14,899 nt of DNA, from contig MKRS01000195.1 in the NCBI GenBank assembly GCA_001897035.1, positions 1 through 14,899 of the forward strand, written 5' to 3'. This document shows positions 1-7,236 of this stretch, piece after piece; within the stretch, counting starts at the first letter, position 1, and every line of letters begins with the position of its first letter. Source of the stretch: Bacteroidales bacterium 45-6 (GTDB lineage Bacteria; Bacteroidota; Bacteroidia; Bacteroidales; Dysgonomonadaceae). A model generated the notes under the pieces. That model was not told where the DNA came from. It saw nothing but the letters and a program-made list of their open reading frames with translations, and made no database searches. A program made the position numbers and the translations under genes.

Positions 1-613
1 CCTTTTGATTCATAAGCGAGTCGTAAATGCTCACAAAGCATTGCTCGCCACCCTTGACATCAAATGAGCCGTAAACAATTATTCGCCCTTTGTCTTGTAG
101 TATAGATGAGCTGGCCGTCTTTATTTTGGCGTCTTCCACCTGGCTGCAATCCATTTCGAAGATTTTCTTCACATCACCATTCAGTTCGAGATTCTCAGGA
201 TTGATTGTTTCTTGAAAAACATAGAATTTCTTTTGATCCTCGTTTCTGAAAGAAGAATAGACCAAAATCTTGTTATCCCGGAAAATCATTTTCTCTACAA
301 TCCTCCGCTTATCCCCAGTCTTGAGTTCAACATGTTTATCTATTCTTTGATCGTTTTTCAAGTCAATCCTGTACAAGCAACTCTTGTCGCTTGCACCGCC
401 CCCACCGTATATTCCTCTCAAGTAGTTAGACTGATAAATGATTACATTGTCATCCATTTTCATGACATCCACGTCTTGTACAAATGGCACTTTCAACTTG
501 TTGACCCAATGAATGTCATTGGGTGATTCCTCTTGCGAAAAAGCACGCTGAGACATAAAAAAGGAGAGTAGAATCACTGTAGATAACACATGCAGGATAG
601 TGCTTTTTTTCAT
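1..613 (-). CDS. Secreted protein with beta-propeller-like repeats, N-terminal part (cut by window edge)
   Basis: The frame is open from ATG at 613 to the left edge, about 204 codons, so the C-terminus is missing. It begins with a Sec-type signal peptide: MKKS, a hydrophobic stretch, then cleavage near AFSQ (about residue 26). The mature part shows three loosely repeated units of about 55-65 residues (around DDNVIIYQSN, RDNKILVYSS and KGRIIVYGSF), each a DxxxIxVY strand followed by a strand ending in an aromatic/hydrophobic pattern such as LYRID, FYVFQ or VSIYD. That pattern suggests blades of a beta-propeller, but I do not recognise the family. The start is supported by the signal peptide and by lying only 20 nt after the stop of the upstream gene (634-1278), so the two are probably co-transcribed. 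Location is probably periplasmic or cell surface. No catalytic motif is visible in the part present. Confidence 0.8.
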   Translation of the reverse strand, partial: MKKSTILHVLSTVILLSFFMSQRAFSQEESPNDIHWVNKLKVPFVQDVDVMKMDDNVIIYQSNYLRGIYGGGGASDKSCLYRIDLKNDQRIDKHVELKTGDKRRIVEKMIFRDNKILVYSSFRNEDQKKFYVFQETINPENLELNGDVKKIFEMDCSQVEDAKIKTASSSILQDKGRIIVYGSFDVKGGEQCFVSIYDSLMNQK

Positions 614-633
614 TTTGAACTGTTTTTTTCAGG

Positions 634-1278
634 TTATTTCAATCTGTATCCTAATTTTACATTGATGGGAAACATCAACGAGACTGTATTGTGATGCGAC
701 AGGCTTCTGCCGTCAAAGAGCATTGTTTTATGGGAAAAATAATATCCGTCAAACGACCAATGCGCATCCACCCCCAAGCCTGCATTGACGTCCAATACAA
801 ACTTGTTCGACAGGTTTATTTCCTTTCCAATGGTCAATGTCAATTCAGTCACAAGCAATTGCTTGAAATAATAATCGGAGAGCAGATTGGCACTAAAATA
901 ATAAGACGGGAATCTAATACTGGTGAGTCTTGGCGACACATACAGGCTAAAACCGGGCTTCATCGTCACTGACTCCAATTTCTTTTTGTTCACCTCTGTC
1001 CCATCGTGGTACAATGCCTTCCGAAAAGGCTTGTAAAGGAAAGCCGTGAGAAGGCCAGCCCCTGCTTCCATCCTAAAATTCCCTTTGATCTCCTGCTCCA
1101 CAATTAGCATCCAGTTTCCTTGGAGAATTTGTGACAAATCAGTCTTTATTATTCTCTTGTAGGACGAAAGTCCTTTATCATCGAGGTATTTGGCAATAGA
1201 GTCTTGTTGAGAATAAGTTTTGCCTGTATTTGCTACAATTAAAACGACAAGCAATAAAAGAGTTTTGAGTTTACCCAT
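634..1278 (-). CDS. Predicted outer-membrane beta-barrel protein
   Basis: This is a 214-residue protein with a clear signal peptide (MGKLK, a hydrophobic core, cleavage after about TYSQ at residue 24). The mature part consists of alternating polar/hydrophobic strands with repeated aromatic and glycine residues (for example MEAGAGLLTAFLY, FSLYVSPRLTS, FVLDVNAGLGVDAHW) and ends in a strand with a closing motif NVKLGYRLK. This fits a small outer-membrane barrel of the kind common in Bacteroidota (DUF3575-like in style, though I cannot assign the family). It is first in a two-gene leftward unit, with the secreted protein at 1-613 following after 20 nt. The pairing of a barrel with a secreted propeller-like protein suggests a shared envelope role, but that is inference. 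A TAAATTTG box about 55 nt upstream may drive the unit. Confidence 0.8.
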   Translation of the reverse strand: MGKLKTLLLLVVLIVANTGKTYSQQDSIAKYLDDKGLSSYKRIIKTDLSQILQGNWMLIVEQEIKGNFRMEAGAGLLTAFLYKPFRKALYHDGTEVNKKKLESVTMKPGFSLYVSPRLTSIRFPSYYFSANLLSDYYFKQLLVTELTLTIGKEINLSNKFVLDVNAGLGVDAHWSFDGYYFSHKTMLFDGRSLSHHNTVSLMFPINVKLGYRLK

Positions 1279-1333
1279 GTGCTGAATATGCTTCCCTTAA
1301 AGCATCAAAAATTTTGCATAAATTACCGAAGCG

Positions 1334-1341
1334 CAAATTTA
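1334..1341 (-). promoter_or_regulatory. Candidate -7 box for the 1278-1 unit
   Basis: Read on the minus strand this is TAAATTTG, an exact match to the Bacteroidota -7 consensus TAnnTTTG. It lies about 55 nt before the ATG at 1278. No good TTG/TTTG -33 element sits 19-21 nt further upstream, so the call rests on the -7 box and its position only. Confidence 0.35.
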
Positions 1342-1657
1342 TACAAAACTTTGCCATTTTATCTAAATGCAGAAAAAATTGCACCTGCAATTTTCCCAGA
1401 TACAGACATGCTGAAGGTCGCAGCACACCTCGGTCTTGCCCGCAAACTTATCTTATCTCGCAGCACATTCAGTATCCAAAATTTTGTACATTTGCCTCCA
1501 TCCACGTTTACAGAAACACAATAAGTAAACGAAAAGAGCGGAATTTCAAAATAAGGGCTGCAATCGAGGCCATTCAAACCAATGAACAAGCCAAATGTCA
1601 GGTATTTGCCGTAAGAATGCCGTAAACAAAACAGCATAACAGATCAAGAAATTAATA

Positions 1658-1665
1658 TAAATTTG
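1658..1665 (+). promoter_or_regulatory. Candidate -7 box for the HTH fusion gene
   Basis: TAAATTTG matches the Bacteroidota -7 consensus TAnnTTTG. Transcription would start near 1672, leaving a leader of only about 12 nt before the ATG at 1684. No TTTG-type -33 box is visible at the right distance, so this is tentative. The box at 1487-1494 is an alternative with a longer leader. Confidence 0.35.
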
Positions 1666-1683
1666 TCACGTATTTAACAAGTC

Positions 1684-2439
1684 ATGAATCAACCCGCATT
1701 AGGAAAAAAGATTGTAGAGCTTCGCAAAGCGAAGGGTTACACGCAAGAGGAACTTGTAAACAAATGCAACCTGAACATCAGGACCCTGCAGCGGATTGAA
1801 TCGGGCGAAGTGGAACCCCGGAGTTATACGGTGAAAGCAATATTTGCAGCCTTGGATTATGAAGACAAGACAGACCTTACATCTCCAGAAACAGATTCCG
1901 ATAGCCCCTCGATTGAGAAAAAGAATATCTTGGTCAACAACAGGATATACGCATACGTGATCGATTTATTTAATTTTAAAACTAACAAAATGAAAAAGCT
2001 TACAATCCTCACAACGCTTGTTCTGTGCATAATATTTGCGGGAACAAACTTCATGCACGCTCAAAAGCAGGAAAACACCAACCCCATGCTCGGAACCTGG
2101 ATTCAATGCAATGCACAGGGAGAATCAATGTATTCCAACAACGCTGCTGAGATCAAGGTTATCACACCCGAAACGTTCACCGTGATGGTCATTGACAAAG
2201 AAAAGAAAATGTTCATGGCCGAGCTTCTGGGAACCTACACCCTTGATAAGGACACCTACACCGAAACCATCACACATTCTAATCCTCAAATCGTTGGCTA
2301 TACGGGCAGAGTGAATATTTTCAAGATCACCTTCAAAGGCGATTTGCTCATATTGGAAGGGCAAAACAACACCTACAACCAGACATGGAAAAGGATAAAC
2401 CCCGAAGAGCTGAAGGTGGTAAACTCAGAGAAAAAATAG
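1684..2439 (+). CDS. XRE-type HTH regulator fused to a membrane segment and DUF4488/lipocalin-like domain
   Basis: This is a 251-residue protein. Residues about 8-60 form an XRE/Cro-type helix-turn-helix (LRKAKGYTQEEL, then NIRTLQRIESGEVEP). Residues about 61-102 are a polar linker. Residues 103-127 (MKKLTILTTLVLCIIFAG, then MHAQ) look exactly like a Bacteroidota signal peptide but sit in mid-protein, so in the full-length product they would act as one membrane span. Residues about 132-240 (LGTWIQC, GTYTLDKD, FKITFKGDLLILEG, TWKRI) resemble small lipocalin-like DUF4488 domains. Full-length topology would be DNA-binding domain in the cytoplasm and sensor-like domain outside. An ATG at 1990 (residue 103) could instead start a 149-residue secreted protein in the same frame. 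The gene lies 29 nt before the thioredoxin gene and is probably in one operon with it. The domains are fairly clear, but the exact family name and function are inferred. Confidence 0.8.
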   Translation: MNQPALGKKIVELRKAKGYTQEELVNKCNLNIRTLQRIESGEVEPRSYTVKAIFAALDYEDKTDLTSPETDSDSPSIEKKNILVNNRIYAYVIDLFNFKTNKMKKLTILTTLVLCIIFAGTNFMHAQKQENTNPMLGTWIQCNAQGESMYSNNAAEIKVITPETFTVMVIDKEKKMFMAELLGTYTLDKDTYTETITHSNPQIVGYTGRVNIFKITFKGDLLILEGQNNTYNQTWKRINPEELKVVNSEKK

Positions 2440-2468
2440 CTTGGAAAACCCTCTAACAGTACATCAAA

Positions 2469-4019
2469 ATGAAAATCAAATCCAAATTCACCCCGCTCAT
2501 CATTGCGTTGTGGTGTTGCGCCCTCTGCCCCTATTCCCAAGGCAAGAAGGCGGAAGCGCTCGAAGGCACAGCATGGAAAACAGTGCTTGACTCAACTCAA
2601 AATGTAAATTCAGAGAGAACGATGGTCTTCAAGAAGGATCACAGTTTTGAATCACGCCGAACAAACGGGACAATCTACAACGGAGGAAAATACAGCATCA
2701 TCGACAGCGAGACATTGGTCACCGTGCACAACCAGGAGCAAGCAGCCAACCTCTACAATTTTACGATCAAGAACGACACCCTCCATTTAAAAGGCAATTA
2801 CATCAGTCCAAATTTTGAAGCTGAAGACCATAAAGTTGAATTTGAACCCATAGACGAACAATGGGTAAGAATCCCTGAGGTGAAAAACCTTGGCATAGAA
2901 TTCGCCGAAGTTCCGACTTTGGAAGCTGCACTCCAACAATCCGCCAAAGAGGGAAAAATGATTTTCATGGATTGCTACACGCAATGGTGTGGGCCTTGCA
3001 GGCACCTCGCATCAGACATCTTTCCGCTGAAGACGGTCGGTGAGTTCTTCAATGCCAACTTCACCAACGTTTCATTCGACATGGAAACGCCCGAGGGCTT
3101 GCTCATCAGAAAAAAATACAACATAAGGGCATATCCCACGCTGTTGTTTCTGAACTCTAAAGGCGAGATTGAGCACATGTCGATCGGAGCAGGAGAAGAG
3201 GCAGACCTATTGCGTGTGGCTAAAATAGCACTCGACAACAAAGCCAACTTCAAGGCAATAAAAGAAAAGATTGCCCACGGAGACCGTTCAGCCAACACAA
3301 TCTCGGAATATCTTTCAATGGACAATTACAGCCCCGACTGCAATAAGCTTATCAAGGAATATTTCAAGAACAAATCCGCCAAACAAAGATTATCCGAAGA
3401 TTCATGGAGGCTATATAATGGATTTGACTATACCGTCGAAGGGGAGCAATTTCAGTTTTTCGTAAAACACCGGTCCGAATATGCAAAGAGGTACGGAGAA
3501 AAAGAGGTAAAGAAAAAAATGCGCCAATTGATACTCGCGAACATGGACGATAGCCTCAAGTATCATTTGCTCGAAAAAGCAGATCCGGCTATTTTTGCAG
3601 AGGCGAAAGCACTTATCTCCTACCGCGAGACTTTCTACTGGAGCAGGTCGGACAAGAAAGACCTGTCATTGTGGAAAAAATTCATCGATGCTACCACCAC
3701 TTATTACGCATTAGACGGTAAAAACATCGCATACTATGAATACAACAGCCTTTGCAACTTCATCTATCAAAATTATAAGACATTTGACGACAAAACGGCA
3801 CTTAGTAAGGCCAAAGAATGGGCAGAGCAGGCATATCGGTTATACCCTGAAGACATGCAGATCAACAACACTTATGCGCACATACTCTTTGAACTCGGGT
3901 TCGCCTCAGAAGCGATTCATCACGAAGAGATAGCCCTCAAAAAAGCTCAGGAAACAAAAAGTTCGTCGGCAAAACGTTATGAGGAGGCACTTCTGCGGTT
4001 CAAGCAAACGAAGGGATAA
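2469..4019 (+). CDS. Secreted thioredoxin-fold protein with N-terminal DUF4488-like and C-terminal TPR-like parts
   Basis: This is a 516-residue protein. Residues 1-25 are a signal peptide ending near PYSQG. The cysteines in it do not form a good lipobox, so a soluble periplasmic product is likelier. Residues about 30-135 (EGTAW, GGKYSI, FTIKNDTLHLKG, QWVRI) resemble the outer domain of the preceding gene's product. Residues about 148-255 are a thioredoxin fold with active site WCGPC (C174, C177) and the cis-proline loop AYPT (P223). Residues about 430-510 contain helix pairs of TPR type (AKEWAEQAYRLYP, NTYAHILFELG, EIALKKA). Proteins with this core are thiol-disulfide reductases or isomerases acting outside the cytoplasm. 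Substrate is unknown. The gene ends 32 nt from the convergent gldH. Confidence 0.85.
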   Translation: MKIKSKFTPLIIALWCCALCPYSQGKKAEALEGTAWKTVLDSTQNVNSERTMVFKKDHSFESRRTNGTIYNGGKYSIIDSETLVTVHNQEQAANLYNFTIKNDTLHLKGNYISPNFEAEDHKVEFEPIDEQWVRIPEVKNLGIEFAEVPTLEAALQQSAKEGKMIFMDCYTQWCGPCRHLASDIFPLKTVGEFFNANFTNVSFDMETPEGLLIRKKYNIRAYPTLLFLNSKGEIEHMSIGAGEEADLLRVAKIALDNKANFKAIKEKIAHGDRSANTISEYLSMDNYSPDCNKLIKEYFKNKSAKQRLSEDSWRLYNGFDYTVEGEQFQFFVKHRSEYAKRYGEKEVKKKMRQLILANMDDSLKYHLLEKADPAIFAEAKALISYRETFYWSRSDKKDLSLWKKFIDATTTYYALDGKNIAYYEYNSLCNFIYQNYKTFDDKTALSKAKEWAEQAYRLYPEDMQINNTYAHILFELGFASEAIHHEEIALKKAQETKSSSAKRYEEALLRFKQTKG

Positions 4020-4051
4020 GCGACCTCTTCCGCCAAGTTGCATCGCAGGAT

Positions 4052-4546
4052 TTATTGAGTCCGGCTGATCTTCACCCCCACTTTTTCGATTCCGGCAAGC
4101 GGTTCGTCACGCATACCTTGAATCACCTGAATCTTATAGTTTCTTTTTTGGGGAAAGACAATTCTTTGTCGAAGCAGCACAGAGTTCTGATAATAGGATC
4201 CGAAACCCGAACCGAGCCATTTGCCATACATGTCGGCAAGCTTGATCTGAATCGTGTCCTGGTGGAAGATTTTTTCGTTCTCGATGTTGGAACGGACAAA
4301 TAACCACAGGTTTTGATAGGGAAAATTCACATTGTTCACCGTCTCCAGCCGGATGTCGTAGGCAAGTCCTGGCTGTATGGAGGTGGTGTCGATGAGGAAA
4401 CTGAGCGAGTCGGCCTTAGCCCAAGACGTGTTCTTGACATCCTGAAACTGATGGTAGGCTTCGCGGTTGTCACAAGAGGTGACCACCACCAAAAGTAAGG
4501 CGGTGGCCACTGCTTGCCAATAATTAGTTTTCAGAAGGAGTATCAT
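4052..4546 (-). CDS. gldH: Gliding motility lipoprotein GldH
   Basis: This is a 164-residue lipoprotein. A signal peptide of about 24 residues ends in the lipobox VTSC, with C25 as the lipid anchor. The body (AYHQFQDVKNTSW, FLIDTT, YDIRLETVNN, NLWLFV, MYGKWLGSGFGSYYQN, YKIQVIQGMRD, GIEKVGVKI) is typical of GldH, an envelope lipoprotein first linked to gliding in Flavobacterium and widespread in Bacteroidota with or without gliding. I chose the ATG at 4546 because it directly gives the lipoprotein signal. The frame stays open upstream to 4882, but those 112 extra residues are basic, low-complexity sequence lying inside ricT in another frame. The start overlaps the 3' end of ricT by 23 nt, implying translational coupling. 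The order holB-ricT-gldH recurs in this phylum. Confidence 0.9.
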   Translation of the reverse strand: MILLLKTNYWQAVATALLLVVVTSCDNREAYHQFQDVKNTSWAKADSLSFLIDTTSIQPGLAYDIRLETVNNVNFPYQNLWLFVRSNIENEKIFHQDTIQIKLADMYGKWLGSGFGSYYQNSVLLRQRIVFPQKRNYKIQVIQGMRDEPLAGIEKVGVKISRTQ

Positions 4547-5972
4547 TTTTCTTCTTAAATTCCTTTCGCTGTCCATTGTTGCTTTGGGGAGGACGATTCC
4601 CGTTTCCCCGCTGCTTGTTGGGATTATTGTTCGAGTTATTCGCACCGGCCTGCTGTTCCCTGTCGGGACGGGAAGGATTCCGGGGTCGGTCTTCGCGCCT
4701 TCCTCCGCCATTGTTTCCATTGTTGCTTCGATTCTCACGACGGGGCTGCTCACCTGCGGCTTGCGGCGAAGCTTCCTGACTGCGGGGTTGCCCGTTCTGA
4801 TTGCGGTTGAGCTTCTTCTTTTTCTTCTTGGCACTATCAAAGCGAGTGATGCTTTCATTTTCAAGCACATCGTTATAGGCACGTTTCGGATCTACTTCCA
4901 AAGTACTACTTTCGCTCAAACTTTTAGGCTTTGTGCCCGCCTTGTTCATCTGTATGATTTCGAACACACGTTCTTTGGGGATAGTCACCAAATTGGCAGC
5001 CACTGACCGAGACGACGAATAAGTCATCCGTCCCGAAAAGACATCGGTCTTGAAGTGATAGAAGCTACCGTCCAATGTTTCGAGAGCCACTTCCTGCGAT
5101 GGCAACTGCTTGTGTGCTTCCACGTATTGGTCAATCTCGTAGTTGAGGCAACATTTCAATTTACCGCATTGACCAGCCAGTTTTTGAGGATTGAGCGATA
5201 TATCCTGGTAGCGGGCTGCCGATGTGGAAACAGACACGAAGTTGGACATCCACGACGAGCAGCACAATTCGCGACCGCAAGGTCCGATTCCGCCGATGCG
5301 TCCGGCTTCCTGGCGTGCGCCGATCTGCTTCATCTCGATGCGGACATGAAATTCTTCGGCAAACACCTTAATCAATTGGCGAAAATCGACACGCTCGTCC
5401 GCGATGTAGTAGAAAATGGCTTTGTTGCCGTCGCCTTGGTATTCCACATCTCCGATTTTCATTTGAAGGCCCAGGTTTTCGGCTATTTCCCGTGCCCGGA
5501 TCATGGTGGTGTGTTCCTGCAATTTGGCTTGTTCGTATTTTTCAATGTCCACCGGTTTCGCAATGCGGTACACCCGTTTCTGGTCTCCCTGGTGAGGACG
5601 GAAATTGTTTTTTTTCATCTGGATCTGCACGAGCTTCCCCGTCAGGGTGACATAGCCTATGTCGTGTCCGGGAGAAGCCTCCACCGCCACCATGTCGCCG
5701 GCATAGAGATCCATGTTGTTACTGTTGAGGTAGTAGCCCTTACGGGTGTTTTTGAACTGTACTTCCACCATTTTGGAGGCCTCTTCCGATTCAGGAATAT
5801 CACTCAACCAATCATATACTTCCAACTTTGTAGCCCGGGTCGTACACGAACCGCAACCTTTGGGCTTGCAGCCGCATCCCTTGAAGGATTTTGGTTCCTT
5901 CTCGGCTGTTTCCGTGCCGGTGAGAGTCATTCCGGAGTTTTTCTCCGACTGTATATTTAAATTTTCGGTCAT
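4524..5972 (-). CDS. ricT: PSP1 / RicT (YaaT) family protein
   Basis: This is a 482-residue protein. The central part (about 65-340) is the PSP1/RicT family, with the two cysteine clusters CGRELCC (C232, C237, C238) and CGKLKCC (C269, C274, C275). In Bacillus subtilis the homologue YaaT/RicT works with RlbA/YlbF and YmcA in an Fe-S-containing complex that affects RNase Y, sporulation and competence. Which partner it has in Bacteroidota is not clear from this window. Two features go beyond the core: an N-terminal cysteine motif (C33, C35, C40, C43) and a tail of about 100 residues (380-482) starting with a run of lysines and rich in Asn, Gly, Arg, Pro and Gln, probably disordered and possibly RNA-binding. 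The ATG at 5972 has only AT-rich sequence before it, usual here. It follows holB by 63 nt containing a terminator-like hairpin. Confidence 0.9.
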   Translation of the reverse strand: MTENLNIQSEKNSGMTLTGTETAEKEPKSFKGCGCKPKGCGSCTTRATKLEVYDWLSDIPESEEASKMVEVQFKNTRKGYYLNSNNMDLYAGDMVAVEASPGHDIGYVTLTGKLVQIQMKKNNFRPHQGDQKRVYRIAKPVDIEKYEQAKLQEHTTMIRAREIAENLGLQMKIGDVEYQGDGNKAIFYYIADERVDFRQLIKVFAEEFHVRIEMKQIGARQEAGRIGGIGPCGRELCCSSWMSNFVSVSTSAARYQDISLNPQKLAGQCGKLKCCLNYEIDQYVEAHKQLPSQEVALETLDGSFYHFKTDVFSGRMTYSSSRSVAANLVTIPKERVFEIIQMNKAGTKPKSLSESSTLEVDPKRAYNDVLENESITRFDSAKKKKKKLNRNQNGQPRSQEASPQAAGEQPRRENRSNNGNNGGGRREDRPRNPSRPDREQQAGANNSNNNPNKQRGNGNRPPQSNNGQRKEFKKKNDTPSEN

Positions 5973-5992
5973 CGTTATATAAATTATTAAAT

Positions 5993-6024
5993 GAATAAAA
6001 CAAAGCCCCTTTTTTCGGCTTTGT
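5993..6024 (-). terminator. Terminator-like hairpin between holB and ricT
   Basis: An 8-bp stem (minus strand ACAAAGCC pairing with GGCTTTGT, + positions 6017-6024 with 6000-6007) encloses a 9-nt loop and is followed on the minus strand by a T-rich run (TTTTATT). It begins 11 nt after the holB stop codon and ends about 20 nt before ricT. On the minus strand it has the layout of an intrinsic terminator. Since ricT has no clear promoter of its own, it may act as a partial terminator. Confidence 0.6.
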
Positions 6025-6035
6025 GGGTTTATATA

Positions 6036-7154
6036 TTATCTTTTTATGAGCAAAGTTATTTTCAGGCAAATGTCGAAAAACACCATTTTGGCATTCACGT
6101 TTTGCTCGATGTGCCGCGATGCCAGTTCGAGTTCGGAGACAAACTCCTCCACATTCCGCTCGTTGATGAACGGTGCAAATCTTTGTCCAAATTGTGCTTC
6201 CTCTCTATTGAGGTACACCAGTTCGGGGCGATGCACGTTGCTTACAAAATACTCCCTCACCATCAGTTGGCAATAGCTCAGAAAGTTTTTTTGCTTCTCG
6301 CGCCCCACCCGGCTCAATTCTTCGGCCACCGCCTTTATTTTTTTTATATTCCGGGAATAAGATGCCCGCATCATTTCCACAAACAATTGAAAAAAGAAGC
6401 GATGCTCTTCGCCCGTGCTGATTGTTTCCAAGGCTTTCACGAAACTCCCTTTGGAAATGTGCGCCACTTCGGCTGCCGCACTTTCGTCGAGCCCAAAATT
6501 ATGTCTGAGTGCAGCTTCCACCTGCTGCTTGCCGATGGGCCGGACATTTATCCTTTGACACCTCGACTGGATAGTGGTCAGGAGCTGATCGGGAGCATTG
6601 GACACCAGCAAAAAGAGGGTGTTCGGCGTAGGTTCTTCCAGAATTTTCAAGAGTTTGTTGGCGGCTTCCTCGTTCATCTTTTCGGGCAACCAAACGATCA
6701 TCACCTTGTAGCGACCTTCGTAGATACGGAGATTGAGCTTGCGGATGATCGCATCGCTTTCCTTGACATAAATCATCCCTTGCGAATTTTCGGCATGGAT
6801 GGAGGTAAGCCACTGGTCATACGAAAAATAGGGGGAGCTGTTCACCTGCATCCTCCATTCGGGAATATAATCGTCCGAGACTTCACGCTTCTCCTTTTTG
6901 ACCACGGGAAACACAAAATGCAAGTCGGGATGAACCAAATGGCCGTATTTCACGCAGGAAGGACACACGCCGCAAGAATCTTCGGCTCCGGGGTTTTCGC
7001 AATTCAGATATTGGGCATAGGCAATGGCAAGAGGCAGCTTGCCCACCCCTTCGGCCCCGCAAAAAAGCTGCGCATGCGGCATGAATCCATCTTTCACCGA
7101 ACGTATAAGCCTTGCTTTTATGTCATCTTGTCCTATTATATCTTTGAAAAGCAC
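6036..7154 (-). CDS. holB: DNA polymerase III subunit delta'
   Basis: This is a 372-residue AAA+ clamp-loader protein. Together with delta and the tau/gamma subunits it opens the sliding clamp onto primed DNA. Visible features in order: N-terminus FKDIIGQ; a Walker A-like loop GAEGVGK (33-39); a four-cysteine zinc module (C52, C61, C64, C67); the Walker B/sensor region KVMIVWLPEKMNEEAANKLL; and the SRC motif (TTIQSRCQRI) that supplies the arginine finger in the family. The reading frame starts with GTG at 7154: no ATG lies upstream in frame before a stop, and the next residues align with the usual N-terminus FFKDxIGQ of Bacteroidota homologues. A consensus-like promoter sits about 85 nt upstream, so holB probably opens a transcript with ricT and gldH. 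Confidence 0.93.
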   Translation of the reverse strand: MLFKDIIGQDDIKARLIRSVKDGFMPHAQLFCGAEGVGKLPLAIAYAQYLNCENPGAEDSCGVCPSCVKYGHLVHPDLHFVFPVVKKEKREVSDDYIPEWRMQVNSSPYFSYDQWLTSIHAENSQGMIYVKESDAIIRKLNLRIYEGRYKVMIVWLPEKMNEEAANKLLKILEEPTPNTLFLLVSNAPDQLLTTIQSRCQRINVRPIGKQQVEAALRHNFGLDESAAAEVAHISKGSFVKALETISTGEEHRFFFQLFVEMMRASYSRNIKKIKAVAEELSRVGREKQKNFLSYCQLMVREYFVSNVHRPELVYLNREEAQFGQRFAPFINERNVEEFVSELELASRHIEQNVNAKMVFFDICLKITLLIKR

Positions 7155-7173
7155 CGTGTATCTATTATTTAGA

Positions 7174-7186
7174 GGCTAAATTAGCC
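7174..7186. promoter_or_regulatory. Palindrome GGCTAAATTAGCC in the holB leader
   Basis: A perfect 13-nt inverted repeat (6-nt arms around one base) lies 20 nt before the holB start codon, downstream of the predicted promoter. The half-site TTAGCCA occurs again twice, 8 nt apart, just upstream of metF (8207-8213 and 8215-8221). It could be an operator or a small leader hairpin, and chance is not excluded. Confidence 0.25.
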
Positions 7187-7236
7187 AACTTGTAAATGTA
7201 AGAATAAATTGTGAAATTCGTGAACTCGCGTATTTA

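Larger units (their letters stand above)
1279..1683. other. Divergent intergenic region without a convincing gene
   Basis: There are 405 nt between two divergent genes. Short open frames exist on both strands (up to about 100 codons), but none has a signal peptide, a recognisable motif or a supported start, and they overlap each other, so I treat them as chance. What is visible: exact TAnnTTTG boxes at 1334-1341 (minus), 1487-1494 (plus, TACATTTG) and 1658-1665 (plus), and a 10-nt direct repeat TCGCAGCACA at 1418-1427 and 1458-1467. The plus box at 1487-1494 would give a leader of about 180 nt to the HTH gene or a short separate transcript. No tRNA or clear hairpin was seen. Confidence 0.5.

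Noticed and set aside
1359..1637. Overlapping short frames (plus 1279-1524 and 1314-1625, minus 1359-1637)
   Set aside because: They are mutually overlapping, lack signal peptides or motifs, and contain promoter-like boxes, so they are better read as intergenic DNA.
4547..4882. Upstream extension of the gldH frame (112 extra residues)
   Set aside because: It lies wholly inside ricT in another frame, is basic low-complexity sequence mirroring the ricT tail, and would bury the lipoprotein signal that begins at 4546.
5055..5960. 301-codon open frame on the plus strand opposite ricT
   Set aside because: It is antisense to the conserved PSP1 core, with composition (many His, Phe, Val) typical of reverse-complement shadow frames.
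5991..7172. 393-codon open frame on the plus strand opposite holB
   Set aside because: Its content has no domain or signal and it mirrors the codon pattern of holB, which is unmistakable on the minus strand. A frame this long antisense to a GC-biased gene can arise by chance.
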